NCBI GenBank assembly: GCA_934670175.1
Contig: CAKUOX010000005.1
Location: 1 to 64,000, forward strand
Direction: 5' to 3'
Origin: an uncultured Clostridia bacterium
GTDB lineage: Bacteria; Bacillota; Clostridia; Christensenellales; Aristaeellaceae
DNA length: 64,000 nucleotides
The number at the start of each line of letters is the position of its first letter. The first letter of the stretch is position 1. Below the pieces are notes generated by a model. It saw nothing but the letters and a program-made list of their open reading frames with translations, did not search any database and was not told where the DNA came from. Positions 7,375 to 16,385 of the stretch are shown in pieces. The translations under genes and the position numbers were made by a program.

Positions 7375-7821
7375 TCAGCCCTCGATCATGATCGTGTGCG
7401 GGCTTTCGATCCTGCGCGCGTCAGCCTTCGGCACGTTGATGGTCAGCACACCGGATTCATACTTGCACTTGACTTCCTCCGGCCGCACATCGCCGACGTA
7501 GAAGGTGCGCTGGCTGGTGCCCACATAGCGCTCCTGCCGGATGACCCTGCGGGTATTCTTTTCCTTTTCATCCTTGTCCAGCCCCTTGGATGCGGTAATG
7601 GTCAGATAGCCGTCCTTCAGCTCAATGCCGATCTCATCCTTCTTGAAGCCCGGCAGGTCAACATCCAGCTCATAGCCTTCCTCGGTCTCATGCACGTCGG
7701 TCTTCATGATACGCGCGGCGTTCTTGCCGTAGAGCGTCTTATCCATATTCCACATATCCCGTCCAAAGGCATCATTGAACAGATCATCAAACAAATTTTC
7801 ACTGAACATCATAGGCAACAT
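7375..7821 (-). CDS. Hsp20/alpha-crystallin small heat-shock protein
   Basis: A 148-residue ATP-independent holdase that keeps unfolding proteins soluble. The alpha-crystallin domain spans about residues 37-140, with the diagnostic YELDVDLPGFKKDEI strand, LTITAS and a C-terminal GVLTINVPK. A short Met/Phe/Asp-rich N-terminal arm precedes it. It is transcribed alone from a strong promoter embedded in a CIRCE operator 125-165 bases upstream, so HrcA should repress it. The leader of about 115 nucleotides contains a GGGCGC/GCGCCC hairpin that could act as an RNA thermometer, but I see no conserved ROSE motif. Confidence 0.95.
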   Translation of the reverse strand: MLPMMFSENLFDDLFNDAFGRDMWNMDKTLYGKNAARIMKTDVHETEEGYELDVDLPGFKKDEIGIELKDGYLTITASKGLDKDEKEKNTRRVIRQERYVGTSQRTFYVGDVRPEEVKCKYESGVLTINVPKADARRIESPHTIMIEG

Positions 7822-7945
7822 AAGTCAAACTCCCTTTCTCTATTGCCGTGGTTTCCTGGGCGCTGCGCCCGGAATACCGCTATGCTCTTTTAGGTTTGCC
7901 CCGTCCGTTCGGGCTTCATACGCCCTTCCCTTCGGAACGATTATT

Positions 7946-7987
7946 ATTATAGTCGTTTTGCTAGCACTGTCAAGAGGTGAGTGCTAA
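7946..7987 (-). promoter_or_regulatory. sigma-A promoter with CIRCE operator for hsp20
   Basis: The inverted repeat CTAGCACTG-N9-GAGTGCTAA (7961-7987) matches the CIRCE consensus with two changes in the left arm. On the minus strand TTGACA (7968-7973), a 16-base spacer and TATAAT (7946-7951) overlap it, the classic layout for HrcA repression of heat-shock genes. The remaining 7988-8130 gap shows nothing else. Confidence 0.92.
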
Positions 7988-8130
7988 CGTTCACAATTTG
8001 TTCATATCTGCATTTTTAAGGGCAGCGTATGCGAACCGTAATTCATATTGCGTTTATAAAGATATGATACAAATAGTACATAGAATCATGCAGAGCATAT
8101 CATTGCGATCGATTTCAGGAGGTGAACGGC

Positions 8131-8793
8131 ATGGAACAGGTGCGTCCCGTAATTACCGGCGAGCTTCGCAAGCATATCGTCACCGTGCCCGAGGCGATCT
8201 TTCGCGCCAGCGGCATCGTGGTGATGGGCAGGCGCATCAAGTCGCTGTTGTTTTCCACGGACATCGCTATCATCAGCAATTGCAATGCCGATGCGGTGCT
8301 GGCGGTGTATCCGTTTACGCCGCAGCCGCGCATCGCCAACGCCATCGTCACATCATCGAGCATTCCGGTGTTCTGCGGCGTGGGCGGCGGCGTGACAAAC
8401 GGCGAGCGTTCCGTCATGCTGGCGCGCGCTGCCGAGGGGCTGGGCGCATACGGCGTGGTGGTGAACGTGCCGATTACGAACGACGCCATCGCCCGCATGA
8501 AGGCGACCATCGACGTGCCGGTCATCGCCACGGTGGTAAACCGGAGCATGGACATCGAAGCGCGGTTGTCGGCGGGTGCGGCGATATTGAACGTTTCCGC
8601 GGCCGAGCGCACGCCGGAGCTGGTACGCGACATTCGAAAGGATTTTCCGGATGTGCCCATCATCGCTACCGGCGGTCCGACGGATGAATCGGTGGAGCCC
8701 ACCATCGCGGCCGGCGCAAACGCCATCAGCTATACGCCACCGTCCACCAAGGTGCTGTTTCAAAGCATCATGAACGGCTATCGGCAGAGCTGA
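8131..8793 (+). CDS. TIM-barrel-like protein of unknown function
   Basis: A 220-residue protein with features of a (beta/alpha)8 phosphate-binding barrel: repeated hydrophobic strands (IVVMG, AVLAVYP, VPVIATVV, VPIIATGG) and ATGGPTDESVEPTIAAGA near the C-terminus, which resembles the glycine-rich phosphate loop of HisA/TrpC-type barrels. I cannot name the reaction. The ATG was chosen over an in-frame GTG 9 bases upstream because a full AGGAGGTGA lies 6 bases before it. It is monocistronic. Confidence 0.7.
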   Translation: MEQVRPVITGELRKHIVTVPEAIFRASGIVVMGRRIKSLLFSTDIAIISNCNADAVLAVYPFTPQPRIANAIVTSSSIPVFCGVGGGVTNGERSVMLARAAEGLGAYGVVVNVPITNDAIARMKATIDVPVIATVVNRSMDIEARLSAGAAILNVSAAERTPELVRDIRKDFPDVPIIATGGPTDESVEPTIAAGANAISYTPPSTKVLFQSIMNGYRQS

Positions 8794-8937
8794 CCGCCGC
8801 ACTGAAAGCGTATTTTTCCATACTGCGACTCCCATGCGAGCCGCGTCCGGCAGGGCGCTTTCCCAAATCTCCTGCAATTTTCCCCCCCTCACAATCCCCT
8901 CCTGCCCTGCCGGACGAATTTAAAATAATAAAGACAA

Positions 8938-8980
8938 AAGGCGTTCATCCACTCTGCAAAATGGATGAACGCCTTATAAT
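8938..8980. terminator. bidirectional terminator
   Basis: A perfect 13-bp stem AAGGCGTTCATCC/GGATGAACGCCTT (8938-8950 with 8963-8975). The minus strand continues TTTTGTCTTT and terminates the LCP gene that ends at 8997; the plus strand continues into an AT-rich stretch. Confidence 0.85.
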
Positions 8981-8996
8981 TATTTATTTCCGTATT

Positions 8997-9863
8997 TTAT
9001 TCGCCGTAGATGAAATCGTGCAGCAGCGCCGCATTTTTCTCGTAATTGGGCTGGATGCACCAGTATTCCCCGACGTAGCCGGTGCTATAGGTTCCCTCTG
9101 CGGGCAGGCGCAGCTGCTTTACGTCGTTCAGATCGACGTTCATGCCCACAGTCGCCAGCAGCATCAGATCATCCAGCGACAGGTTGGTCTCCACCTGATC
9201 CAGCAGCTGCTTGCCCACGGCCATCAAGGTCAGCAGCGAGTTTTCCTGCTTGAGCTTGTTGGCAATCGCCATCAGCACGCTGCGCTGGCGATCCGTGCGG
9301 GAATAGTCGCCGTGGCCATTGGTGCGGTTGCGCGCGTGGCAAACGGCCTGCGCGCCGGTCAGGTGCACCAGGCCCGCGTTGGTAAGATTCTCGCCCGGAT
9401 CGGCGTTTGCACCGGTATACTGCGCGGTTTCCTTCGCGTTCTGATTGATGTATTGGCGCTCTTCCTCGGTGATCTCCAGATCCAAGCCGCCCAGCATGTC
9501 GATCAGCTCGACCAGACCGGCGACGTTGACCATGACGTATTTGTCGATATCGAGGCCGAAATATTCGTTGATGGTGCTCATGGCCAGCTCGGGGCCGCCG
9601 AATACCGTGGCGGCATTGAGCTTCTGGTTGCCATGCCCCTGGATATGTACCCACATGTCGCGCATCAGGCTGGTCATTTTGACCTGATTGGTTTTCGAAT
9701 TTACGGAAACCACGATCATCGAATCCGAGCGGTCGTAGCCGTCCTGGGCGTGCGCGTCGCAGCCCAGCAAAAGGATGTTCTGCCAGCTGCTCTCTTCTGT
9801 TTCAGCCAGCGCCGCGACCGGCAGCAGTGCCAGAACCAACAGGATTACGATCAGTTTCTTCAT
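8997..9863 (-). CDS. LytR-CpsA-Psr (LCP) family protein
   Basis: A 288-residue exported protein with signal peptide (MKKLIVILLVLALLPVAALA). LCP enzymes attach secondary polymers such as teichoic acids to peptidoglycan on the outer face of the membrane. Visible family blocks are NILLLGCDAH, YDRSDSMIVVSVN, TSLMRDMWV and ICHARNR-like VCHARNRTNGHGDYSRTDRQ, containing the Arg and Asp residues that grip polyprenyl-pyrophosphate. It appears cleaved or loosely anchored rather than having a long N-terminal cytoplasmic part. GGAGGT precedes the start. Confidence 0.92.
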   Translation of the reverse strand: MKKLIVILLVLALLPVAALAETEESSWQNILLLGCDAHAQDGYDRSDSMIVVSVNSKTNQVKMTSLMRDMWVHIQGHGNQKLNAATVFGGPELAMSTINEYFGLDIDKYVMVNVAGLVELIDMLGGLDLEITEEERQYINQNAKETAQYTGANADPGENLTNAGLVHLTGAQAVCHARNRTNGHGDYSRTDRQRSVLMAIANKLKQENSLLTLMAVGKQLLDQVETNLSLDDLMLLATVGMNVDLNDVKQLRLPAEGTYSTGYVGEYWCIQPNYEKNAALLHDFIYGE

Positions 9864-10075
9864 GCTTTGGTTTACCTCCGAATATGGCTGCCCATTTGTT
9901 CATTGAGCTGTATGCCATTATAACCCATGCAGATTATACCAGGGTTAATATGAGGGGACATCTATTTGTAAAAATACAGATTGCGCGGGCGGATCGCCTG
10001 CATCCCGCCATTGACTTTGCCGCGCGCTCTGCGCTACAATGGTTCTGCAAAAAAATGTGGGCGGAGGAAACAGGA

Positions 10076-10447
10076 ATGATTGAAGTGGTAGCGGCAATGA
10101 CCACGCACGGCGGGCGATTCATGATCTGCCGGCGTCCGGCGGGCAAGGCCAATGCTGGACTATGGGAGTTCCCGGGCGGCAAGCTCGAGCCGAATGAAAC
10201 GCCGCAGGCGGCGCTGCGCCGCGAGATTCGCGAGGAGCTGGGCATGGAGATCTGCGTGGGCGCGCTGCTGGCGGATGCGATGCACGGCGAGATCCACCTG
10301 TCGCTCTACGCTGCGGAGATCGAGCATGGCGCGCCGGTGCTGCTCGAGCACAGCGCCATTGCCTGGATACGGGATGACGAGATCAATAAATACGCCCTTT
10401 GCCCCGCAGACCGCGAGCTGCTGCGGAGGCTGGGAAAGCTACTATAA
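10076..10447 (+). CDS. NUDIX hydrolase, MutT-like (8-oxo-dGTP diphosphatase type)
   Basis: A 123-residue NUDIX enzyme. The Nudix box runs from GGKLEPNETPQAALRREI to REELG, with the expected Gly, Glu and REExG pattern. The preceding WEFPGGK and the short length match the MutT/CTP-pyrophosphohydrolase branch that removes oxidised dNTPs. The start was set at MIEVVAAM with GGAGGAAACAGGA before it; an upstream in-frame ATG near 10055 has no better site. It is convergent with the ribokinase gene across a shared terminator. Confidence 0.88.
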   Translation: MIEVVAAMTTHGGRFMICRRPAGKANAGLWEFPGGKLEPNETPQAALRREIREELGMEICVGALLADAMHGEIHLSLYAAEIEHGAPVLLEHSAIAWIRDDEINKYALCPADRELLRRLGKLL

Positions 10448-10454
10448 AAAAGGG

Positions 10455-10490
10455 AAGGTGGGCGCCGGTGAAGCGCCCACCTTTAAACAA
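10455..10490. terminator. bidirectional terminator
   Basis: A 10-bp stem AAGGTGGGCG/CGCCCACCTT (10455-10464 with 10474-10483). The minus strand continues CCCTTTTTT (ribokinase end), the plus strand TTAAAC (MutT end). Confidence 0.8.
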
Positions 10491-10499
10491 GGCATGAAA

Positions 10500-11384
10500 T
10501 CAGTCCAGCACCGCAAGTACCTCGTTCAGCGCGGGGATGGAGGCCGCCGCGCCCGGACGGGTGACGGAAATAGCTGCCGCACGGCTGGCGATTTTCAGCG
10601 CGCGGGCAATGGCTTCGCCGCGGGAAATGGCGGCGAAGAAGAAGCCGGTGAAGGTATCGCCCGCGGCGGTGGTGTCTACCGCACGCACGGTGTAGGCGTT
10701 CTGGCGTTCGATGCGGCCGTCATGCGCGCAGACGCTGCCGTCGCCGCCGAGTGTGAGCACGATCTTTGCGCCGGGGAAGTGCTCGGCCAGCCGCTCGGCC
10801 ATGCCTTCGGTGTCCTCTGCGCCGGAGAGCGCCGCGCCCTCGATCTCGTTTAAGATGAACCAGTCGATCTTTTCGAGCGGCAGCGCCTTCAGATTGTCCG
10901 CGATGGGCGAGGGGTTCAGCACGACCTGCATGCCCTTCTGATGCGCCTGCTCGATGATGCGGTCGATGAGGTTGATCTCGTTTTGCAGGATCAGCAGGTC
11001 GCCGGGCGCAAAGGGTTCGAGCGCCTCGCGGATGAAGTCCTCGGTCACGCATTGATTTGCGCCGCCGTAGAGCAGGATACAGTTGTTGCCCGCGGGTTCG
11101 ACCTGAATGATGGCGTTGCCGCTGGGCGTGTCTACGGTGCGCACAAGGCAGGTGTCCACGCCGTTTTCATTCAGGAAGCTGCGCAGCAGCTCGCCGTCGG
11201 GGCCGACCAGACCGGCATGATACACCTCCGCGCCCGCGCGCGCCAGCGCGACTGACTGGTTCAGTCCCTTGCCGCCTACATTGCGCGTAAAGCTCGTGGA
11301 GGACAGCGTTTCGCCCGCGCGGACGAAGTGCGGCATCTGGTATACCATATCAATATTCAGAGAGCCAAAGTTGAGTATTTTCAT
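10500..11384 (-). CDS. rbsK: ribokinase-like PfkB family sugar kinase
   Basis: A 294-residue carbohydrate kinase phosphorylating ribose or a similar sugar at the primary hydroxyl. PfkB signatures are present: GGKGLNQSVALARAGA near residue 37 and DTTAAGDTFTGFF near 245, which holds the catalytic Asp and the anion hole. NPSP, LNEIE and LGGDG blocks also fit ribokinase. No other ribose-utilisation gene lies nearby, so the exact sugar is uncertain. AAAGGTGA precedes the start. Confidence 0.88.
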   Translation of the reverse strand: MKILNFGSLNIDMVYQMPHFVRAGETLSSTSFTRNVGGKGLNQSVALARAGAEVYHAGLVGPDGELLRSFLNENGVDTCLVRTVDTPSGNAIIQVEPAGNNCILLYGGANQCVTEDFIREALEPFAPGDLLILQNEINLIDRIIEQAHQKGMQVVLNPSPIADNLKALPLEKIDWFILNEIEGAALSGAEDTEGMAERLAEHFPGAKIVLTLGGDGSVCAHDGRIERQNAYTVRAVDTTAAGDTFTGFFFAAISRGEAIARALKIASRAAAISVTRPGAAASIPALNEVLAVLD

Positions 11385-11615
11385 ATTGAGTTCACCTTTC
11401 GCATTTTAAGAAGTACTATCATTATATCGCCGGAGCCGCACGGCTTCAAGCGCTATTATGCACAAATGTTTGGCTGCGGCGCATCAGTTCCATACGCGAT
11501 GCGTATCAAAATAATCCTCCGCATCCTTCGCTCGATCAGACTGATAATTTGCATTTAATATCTGCTCAACCTGATTATATCATCTGTGGGCCGCAGATGT
11601 CAAGCGCGCGCCGAT

Positions 11616-11643
11616 TTGACAACGGGGGAAAAACGTGTATAAT
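11616..11643 (+). promoter_or_regulatory. consensus sigma-A promoter
   Basis: TTGACA (11616-11621), 16-base spacer, TATAAT (11638-11643), 50 bases before the YqhQ-like gene. Both hexamers are perfect consensus. Confidence 0.88.
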
Positions 11644-11693
11644 ACATTATGGGTGTATATATGAAGTGCATATGCGCGGAAAGGACAATTTCA

Positions 11694-12620
11694 ATGGCAA
11701 AGATGACCAGCATCGGCGGACAGGCGCTGATCGAGGGCGTTATGATGCGCGGCCCGGAGAAGACCGCGATGGCCGTTCGCAATACCTCTGGCGAGATCGT
11801 GGAGGAAATATACGATACTGCGGGCAAGGATCGCCCGAAAATATGCAAGCTGCCCTTCATTCGCGGCATATTCAATATGTACGATTCGCTGCGCTTCGGC
11901 TACAAGTGCCTGATGCGCTCGGCGGAGCTTTCCGGTCTGGACGCGGAGGAAGAGCAGAAGAAGGCGAACAAGAAGCCGTCGCGCTGGGACAAGCTGTTTG
12001 ACAAGCTGCTGATGCCCATCGCCACGGTGCTGGCCGTGGCGCTGGCGCTGGGCTTGTTCATGTATCTGCCGATGAAGCTGTGGCAGTGGATCACTGCCGG
12101 CAGCGCCGCGGCGGACAATTACGCGCTGCGCGCCTGCTTTGAGGGCGTGCTGCGCATAATCGTGTTCATCGCCTATGTGTGGCTCACCAGCCTGATGAAG
12201 GACATTCGCCGCACCTATATGTACCACGGCGCGGAGCACAAGACCATCTTCTGCTACGAGGCGGAGCTGCCGCTGACGGTGGAGAATGTGCGCATTCAGA
12301 AGCGCGAGCATCCGCGCTGCGGCACGTCGTTTCTGATGCTGGTGCTGATTGTGGGCATCGTGATTTCCATGTTTATCCGCATCAGCTTCCTGCCGCTGCG
12401 CATGCTGGTGAAGCTGCTGACCTTCCCGGTGGTCGTGGGCGTGGGCTACGAGCTGATCAAGCTGGCAGGGCGGAAAAACAATGCGTTCACGCGCTTTATT
12501 TCTGCGCCCGGTCTGGCGCTGCAGCATATTACCACCCGCGAGCCGGACGACAGCATGATCGAATGCGCGATCGCCGCGATGAAGCGCGTGATCCCCGAGG
12601 ACGGCAGCGATCAGTGGTGA
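11694..12620 (+). CDS. DUF1385 (YqhQ-like) membrane protein
   Basis: A 308-residue protein of the DUF1385 family, annotated elsewhere as a putative metal-dependent enzyme; its function is not established. Family blocks are SIGGQALIEGVMMRGP at the N-terminus, HGAEHKTIFCYE (His/Glu cluster) after the middle membrane segments, and HPRCGTSFL. About four to five membrane segments lie between residues 100 and 270. The start at MAKMTSIGG follows AAAGGA. In many clostridia this gene sits next to prmC-prfA, but here it is followed by an LtaS-like gene after a terminator. Confidence 0.9.
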   Translation: MAKMTSIGGQALIEGVMMRGPEKTAMAVRNTSGEIVEEIYDTAGKDRPKICKLPFIRGIFNMYDSLRFGYKCLMRSAELSGLDAEEEQKKANKKPSRWDKLFDKLLMPIATVLAVALALGLFMYLPMKLWQWITAGSAAADNYALRACFEGVLRIIVFIAYVWLTSLMKDIRRTYMYHGAEHKTIFCYEAELPLTVENVRIQKREHPRCGTSFLMLVLIVGIVISMFIRISFLPLRMLVKLLTFPVVVGVGYELIKLAGRKNNAFTRFISAPGLALQHITTREPDDSMIECAIAAMKRVIPEDGSDQW

Positions 12621-12648
12621 TTGCGGAAAATTTCATAGGCCATACGGC

Positions 12649-12692
12649 ATTTCCGCGCTTAAATGTGTTCTGAGCGCGGAAATCGTTTCTTA
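12649..12692 (+). terminator. terminator of the YqhQ-like gene
   Basis: An 11-bp stem ATTTCCGCGCT/AGCGCGGAAAT (12649-12659 with 12673-12683) followed by CGTTTCTTAAA. Confidence 0.7.
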
Positions 12693-12705
12693 AATGCAGG
12701 GATCG

Positions 12706-12795
12706 GCAAAATCCCGCTTTGGGGGGAGCTGGTTCAGCGGCACGGCTGCCATTTGGGCTGCGTCGCCGGTGCGTAAGGAAGCGCGCCGATAATTC
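12706..12795 (+). repeat. diverged copy of the twin-hairpin repeat
   Basis: It begins GCAAAATCCCGCTTTG and ends GCCGATAATTC, with GTAAGGA in the second loop, matching the order of the 141-336 core. About 35 extra bases separate the two hairpins. It lies just upstream of the LtaS-like gene and could form part of its leader. Confidence 0.55.
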
Positions 12796-12835
12796 TCAGA
12801 TCATTTTCTCAATTGTTTCAGGAGGCTGAATTCCC

Positions 12836-14881
12836 ATGAAGCAGGCTGAAAAAACGAAAAACAGGCGTCATCACCGCGTGCGCACCGACCATTCCGGCTT
12901 TCTGCGCCGCCTGCTGGAGCTGGCGCTTGCGGCGCTGGGCGTGACGCTGGTGGTGGAGGGCTTTAATCAGGCCAGCGTGAGCCGAATGTTGGATTACCTC
13001 GCGCACCATACGGCGTATTTCGCGCTGAATTATCTGGTGGTGCTCACCGCGTTGTCGGTGGCGGAGCTGTTTAAGCGCCGCCGCGCCATGCTGATTACGC
13101 TGAGCGCCATATGGATCATTCTGGGCTTTTCCAATTATATGGTCTGCCACAACCGCACGCTGCCGCTGGTGGGTGCGGATCTGATTCTGCCCAAGGGCTC
13201 GCTGGAGCTGGTGACGGTCTATTTCACCTGGCCGCAGATCATCGGCGGCTTTCTGGCGGCGCTGGGGCTGGTGATCGGGCTGATCGCGATGTTCTCCCGC
13301 CTGCCCAGGCGCAAGCGCGTGAACTACGCCACGGCGGTGGGTGGCTGCGCGGCGCTGGTGCTGCTGACGATGTGCATCAATATGCTGGCGGTCAAGGGCG
13401 ACGCCCTGCCCGAGCGCTATACCGAGCGCGTGAACAATTACCGCGAATATGGCTTCTCCACCTGCTTCGTGTTCAGCTTTGGCGAGCACGGCATCAACAA
13501 GCCCGATGCGTATTCGCAGGAATCTGTGGAAGAGATACTGGACGAGATCGACGTGCCGCAGCAGGAGCAGGCGACCGCCGCGCGCTTCAGCGAGAGCGAC
13601 GTGAGCCGGCCGAACCTGGTGTTCGTGCAGCTGGAATCCTTCTTCGACGTCAACAGCGTGACCGACGCGCAGTTCAGCCGCGATCCCACGCCGAATTACC
13701 ACGCGCTGCTGGAGCAGTGGCCGAACGGCAGGCTGTATGTGCCCACGATCGGCGGCGGCACGGCCAACGTGGAGTTCGAAGTGATGAGCGGCATGGACAT
13801 GGATTTCTTCGGCGCGGGTGAGACGCCCTACAACACCATCATGCAGGAGGTCACCTGCGAGACGCTGCCCTACATTCTGAAAGACTATGGCTATACCTCG
13901 ACGGCGCTGCACAACAACACCGGCGTGTTTTTCACCCGAAACGCAGTCTATGCGAACCTGGGCTTTGATCGCTTCGATTCGCTGGAATACATGCAGGGGC
14001 CGAAGTATACCCGCGTGGGCTGGGCGCGCGACGTGGTGCTGACGGACGAGATACTCCGCGCGCTGGACAGCACCGACAGCCGCGATCTGGTGTTCGCCAT
14101 TACGGTGGAGTCGCACGGCAAGTATGGCGATACCTACGAATACCGCAAGGGCGATGTGCAGATCCTCGCGCTGCCGGAGGATGCGTATCTCGCGCCCTTC
14201 CAGAATTATGTCAACACCATACCGGATGTGGATCTGTTCATATCGCAGCTGGTGGACGCGCTCGAAAATTACGACGAACCGGTCGTGCTGGTGCTCTACG
14301 GCGATCATCTGCCGGGGCTGGGGCTCTCATCCGATATGCTGGATACCGGCGATTTCTACGCCAGCCACTACCTGATCTGGAACAACTACGGCGCAGAATT
14401 CGAAGCGCCGGACATGCAGGCCTATCGCCTCAGCGCGGAGCTGACGCGCCAGCTGGGCATTTCCGGCGGCGTGCTCAACAAATTCCATCAGACCTATCCT
14501 GTGGATGAAGAGGGCGACGATTATCTGGAAAAGCTGCGCATGCTGGAATACGACATGCTCTACGGCGATCAGGGCGCCTACGGCGAGGCGGGCTCCTATC
14601 AGCCCACCAATCTGCAAATGGGCATTACGCCCATCGTGGCCGACAGCGCCGTGCTGGAATATGGCCGCCTGCTGGTGACCGGCGAGAACTTCACGCAGTT
14701 CAGTACGATCATCTCCGGCGATGAGCAGCTGGATACGGTGTTCATCGACAGCCGCCACATCGCCGCGAAGCTCGACGACGAGGCGCAGAGCGAGCTCGGC
14801 GGGCGCGTGTGCGTGGCGCAGGTCGCATCCGAGGGCGAGGAGCTGAGCCGTACGAAGGAAATCGTGATTCGGAAAAACTAA
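12836..14881 (+). CDS. LtaS-family sulfatase-fold phosphoglycerol transferase
   Basis: A 681-residue membrane enzyme with about five N-terminal membrane segments (residues 20-200) and an extracellular sulfatase-fold domain (about 250-560). LtaS-type enzymes polymerise or transfer glycerol-phosphate from phosphatidylglycerol. Visible active-site blocks: VFVQLESFFD (metal Glu), Thr309 in GGGTANVEFE as the presumed nucleophile, ITVESHGKYG and LYGDHLPGLG (Asp-His metal pair). A C-terminal beta region follows residue 580, longer than in classical LtaS. AGGAGG precedes the ATG. Whether it is a synthase or a primase/modifier cannot be told. Confidence 0.9.
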   Translation: MKQAEKTKNRRHHRVRTDHSGFLRRLLELALAALGVTLVVEGFNQASVSRMLDYLAHHTAYFALNYLVVLTALSVAELFKRRRAMLITLSAIWIILGFSNYMVCHNRTLPLVGADLILPKGSLELVTVYFTWPQIIGGFLAALGLVIGLIAMFSRLPRRKRVNYATAVGGCAALVLLTMCINMLAVKGDALPERYTERVNNYREYGFSTCFVFSFGEHGINKPDAYSQESVEEILDEIDVPQQEQATAARFSESDVSRPNLVFVQLESFFDVNSVTDAQFSRDPTPNYHALLEQWPNGRLYVPTIGGGTANVEFEVMSGMDMDFFGAGETPYNTIMQEVTCETLPYILKDYGYTSTALHNNTGVFFTRNAVYANLGFDRFDSLEYMQGPKYTRVGWARDVVLTDEILRALDSTDSRDLVFAITVESHGKYGDTYEYRKGDVQILALPEDAYLAPFQNYVNTIPDVDLFISQLVDALENYDEPVVLVLYGDHLPGLGLSSDMLDTGDFYASHYLIWNNYGAEFEAPDMQAYRLSAELTRQLGISGGVLNKFHQTYPVDEEGDDYLEKLRMLEYDMLYGDQGAYGEAGSYQPTNLQMGITPIVADSAVLEYGRLLVTGENFTQFSTIISGDEQLDTVFIDSRHIAAKLDDEAQSELGGRVCVAQVASEGEELSRTKEIVIRKN

Positions 14882-14902
14882 GCAAGTACTATGAATGTAG
14901 AA

Positions 14903-14935
14903 GAGGGGGGCTCCGCCGCGCGGCGGAGCCCCCTC
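14903..14935. terminator. GC-rich hairpin between convergent genes
   Basis: A very stable stem pairing GAGGGGGCTCCGCCG-like arms around the centre near 14919-14920. It lacks a good T-run on either strand (TCAGTCTG on plus, TTCTACATT on minus), so termination is likely but not certain. Confidence 0.5.
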
Positions 14936-14971
14936 AGTCTGTTGACAGTGAATAGCTGTACAGAAATCAGA

Positions 14972-16339
14972 TTATTCCGTGATGACCACGGTCGTGCCCT
15001 TTGGGCAGTTTTCGTAGATCCACTTGGCGTGCTCTACCTTCAGACGGATGCAGCCGTGGCTGGCACGGCGGCCGAGCTTGCGCACGGAGGTCTTGTTCAG
15101 CACCTTGCCGCGGGAGTAGACCACCGAGTGGAACATGATGCCGCCCACGATATGGTAGCCCCACTTGGCGTAGCAGTCGAACTTTTTGAAATAGTACCAT
15201 TCTCCGGTGCCGGAGGGGCCGATCGACTGATAGGTGCCCAGCGGCGTTTCCGTTTCGGCGCCCTTCAATCCCGTGGAGCAGATCATTTCGCCCAGATAGG
15301 TGTTGTAGCCGGAGCCGTCCCACTGGTAGACATAGACGCGCTGATCCGTCACGTTGATCACCAGCTTGTAGGGATTGACGAATTCCTCGGAGGGCACGGC
15401 GTCCGCGGCGAACAGGCGGCGCTGCGTGGCCTCATCGGCGATGGCGGTCTGCGCCAGGTTGTTCTTTTTCTGGAAATACAGCAGGGCGCGGCTGGTCGCC
15501 TGGTCAAATTCGCCGTCCACGATGGCCAGATAGTTCAGTGTATGCAGGCGGCGCTGCACGCGCTCGACCTCCACGCCGCTGTCGCCGCTGGCGACGGTCT
15601 GTGCGTACACGTCGAAGGCATACTGTCCATCCACGAAGGCGAGCACATCGTCGGTAATGGCGGTCAGATCGTCCGCCTCCAGCGGCACGTCCTCGGCGAT
15701 GGGCGCGTCGTCCAGCCCCAGACCGACGGTGGGCGTAGGCGTGTTCACGGGTTCGGGGCTCGGGGTGGGGTGGCTGCGCAGGTAGATGTGCAGATAGCTC
15801 TTGAAGCTGCTCACGGCGGCGCCGGTCGCCGAGCCCGCCTTGCCGTCGGGCTGATCCGCCAGGAAGCCCCAGATCATCAGCTTTTCCTGCGTACGGTAGG
15901 CCACGCTTTCGGGATCCATGGAATTGGCGGCGGTCACCAGCTCCGCGCCGGAGAAGAGCAAGCTCTGCAGCGCAGGGTCGGCCTCGCCGGTCTCGGTCAG
16001 CTCGTTCGCGCGCTGGAGCGCGGAAATGGCGTCCTCGGTATTCTTGCCGAACACGCCGTCGGCCTCTTCCTTCAGGTAGCCCAGCTCTGCCAGACGGAGC
16101 TGCAGGCGGACGATGGCGGTGGAATCCTCGCCGTCGCGGTCGCCGCGCTTGAGCGTGGTCAGCGCTTCACCGGTACTGTCGCCATAGATGTCGCCATCCT
16201 CCGCGCCGTCCTCGGCAGCGGCCATTTCGGCCGCTTCCTCAGCGCTCGCGGTGGGCAGCGCCGCCGTTTCGGCCATGGCCGGCAGGCAGGAAGCAAGTAT
16301 TGCGATCAGCAGCATCAGGCTTAGATATTTGCGCAGCAT
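14972..16339 (-). CDS. L,D-transpeptidase with peptidoglycan-binding repeats
   Basis: A 455-residue exported enzyme. A signal peptide (MLRKYLSLMLLIAILASCLP) is followed by peptidoglycan-binding-1-like repeats (AIVRLQLRLAELGYL, a weaker middle unit and VERVQRRLHTLNYL) with a Pro/Thr spacer PTPSPEP, then a C-terminal YkuD domain. The catalytic site is SHGCIRL, with HSVVYSRG supplying the His region. It should make 3-3 crosslinks or attach proteins in the wall. It follows a 43-residue lipoprotein gene by 46 bases in the same direction. Confidence 0.93.
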   Translation of the reverse strand: MLRKYLSLMLLIAILASCLPAMAETAALPTASAEEAAEMAAAEDGAEDGDIYGDSTGEALTTLKRGDRDGEDSTAIVRLQLRLAELGYLKEEADGVFGKNTEDAISALQRANELTETGEADPALQSLLFSGAELVTAANSMDPESVAYRTQEKLMIWGFLADQPDGKAGSATGAAVSSFKSYLHIYLRSHPTPSPEPVNTPTPTVGLGLDDAPIAEDVPLEADDLTAITDDVLAFVDGQYAFDVYAQTVASGDSGVEVERVQRRLHTLNYLAIVDGEFDQATSRALLYFQKKNNLAQTAIADEATQRRLFAADAVPSEEFVNPYKLVINVTDQRVYVYQWDGSGYNTYLGEMICSTGLKGAETETPLGTYQSIGPSGTGEWYYFKKFDCYAKWGYHIVGGIMFHSVVYSRGKVLNKTSVRKLGRRASHGCIRLKVEHAKWIYENCPKGTTVVITE

Positions 16340-16385
16340 GGATACACCTCGTCAATGGTAATAAATAATATGAAATAGCGTGGGG

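Noticed and set aside
12818..14308. Long minus-strand frames opposite the LtaS-like, asnS, ppdK and other genes
   Set aside because: They are high-GC antisense shadows rich in Arg, His and Gln, without ribosome binding sites or domains, lying opposite clearly homologous genes.
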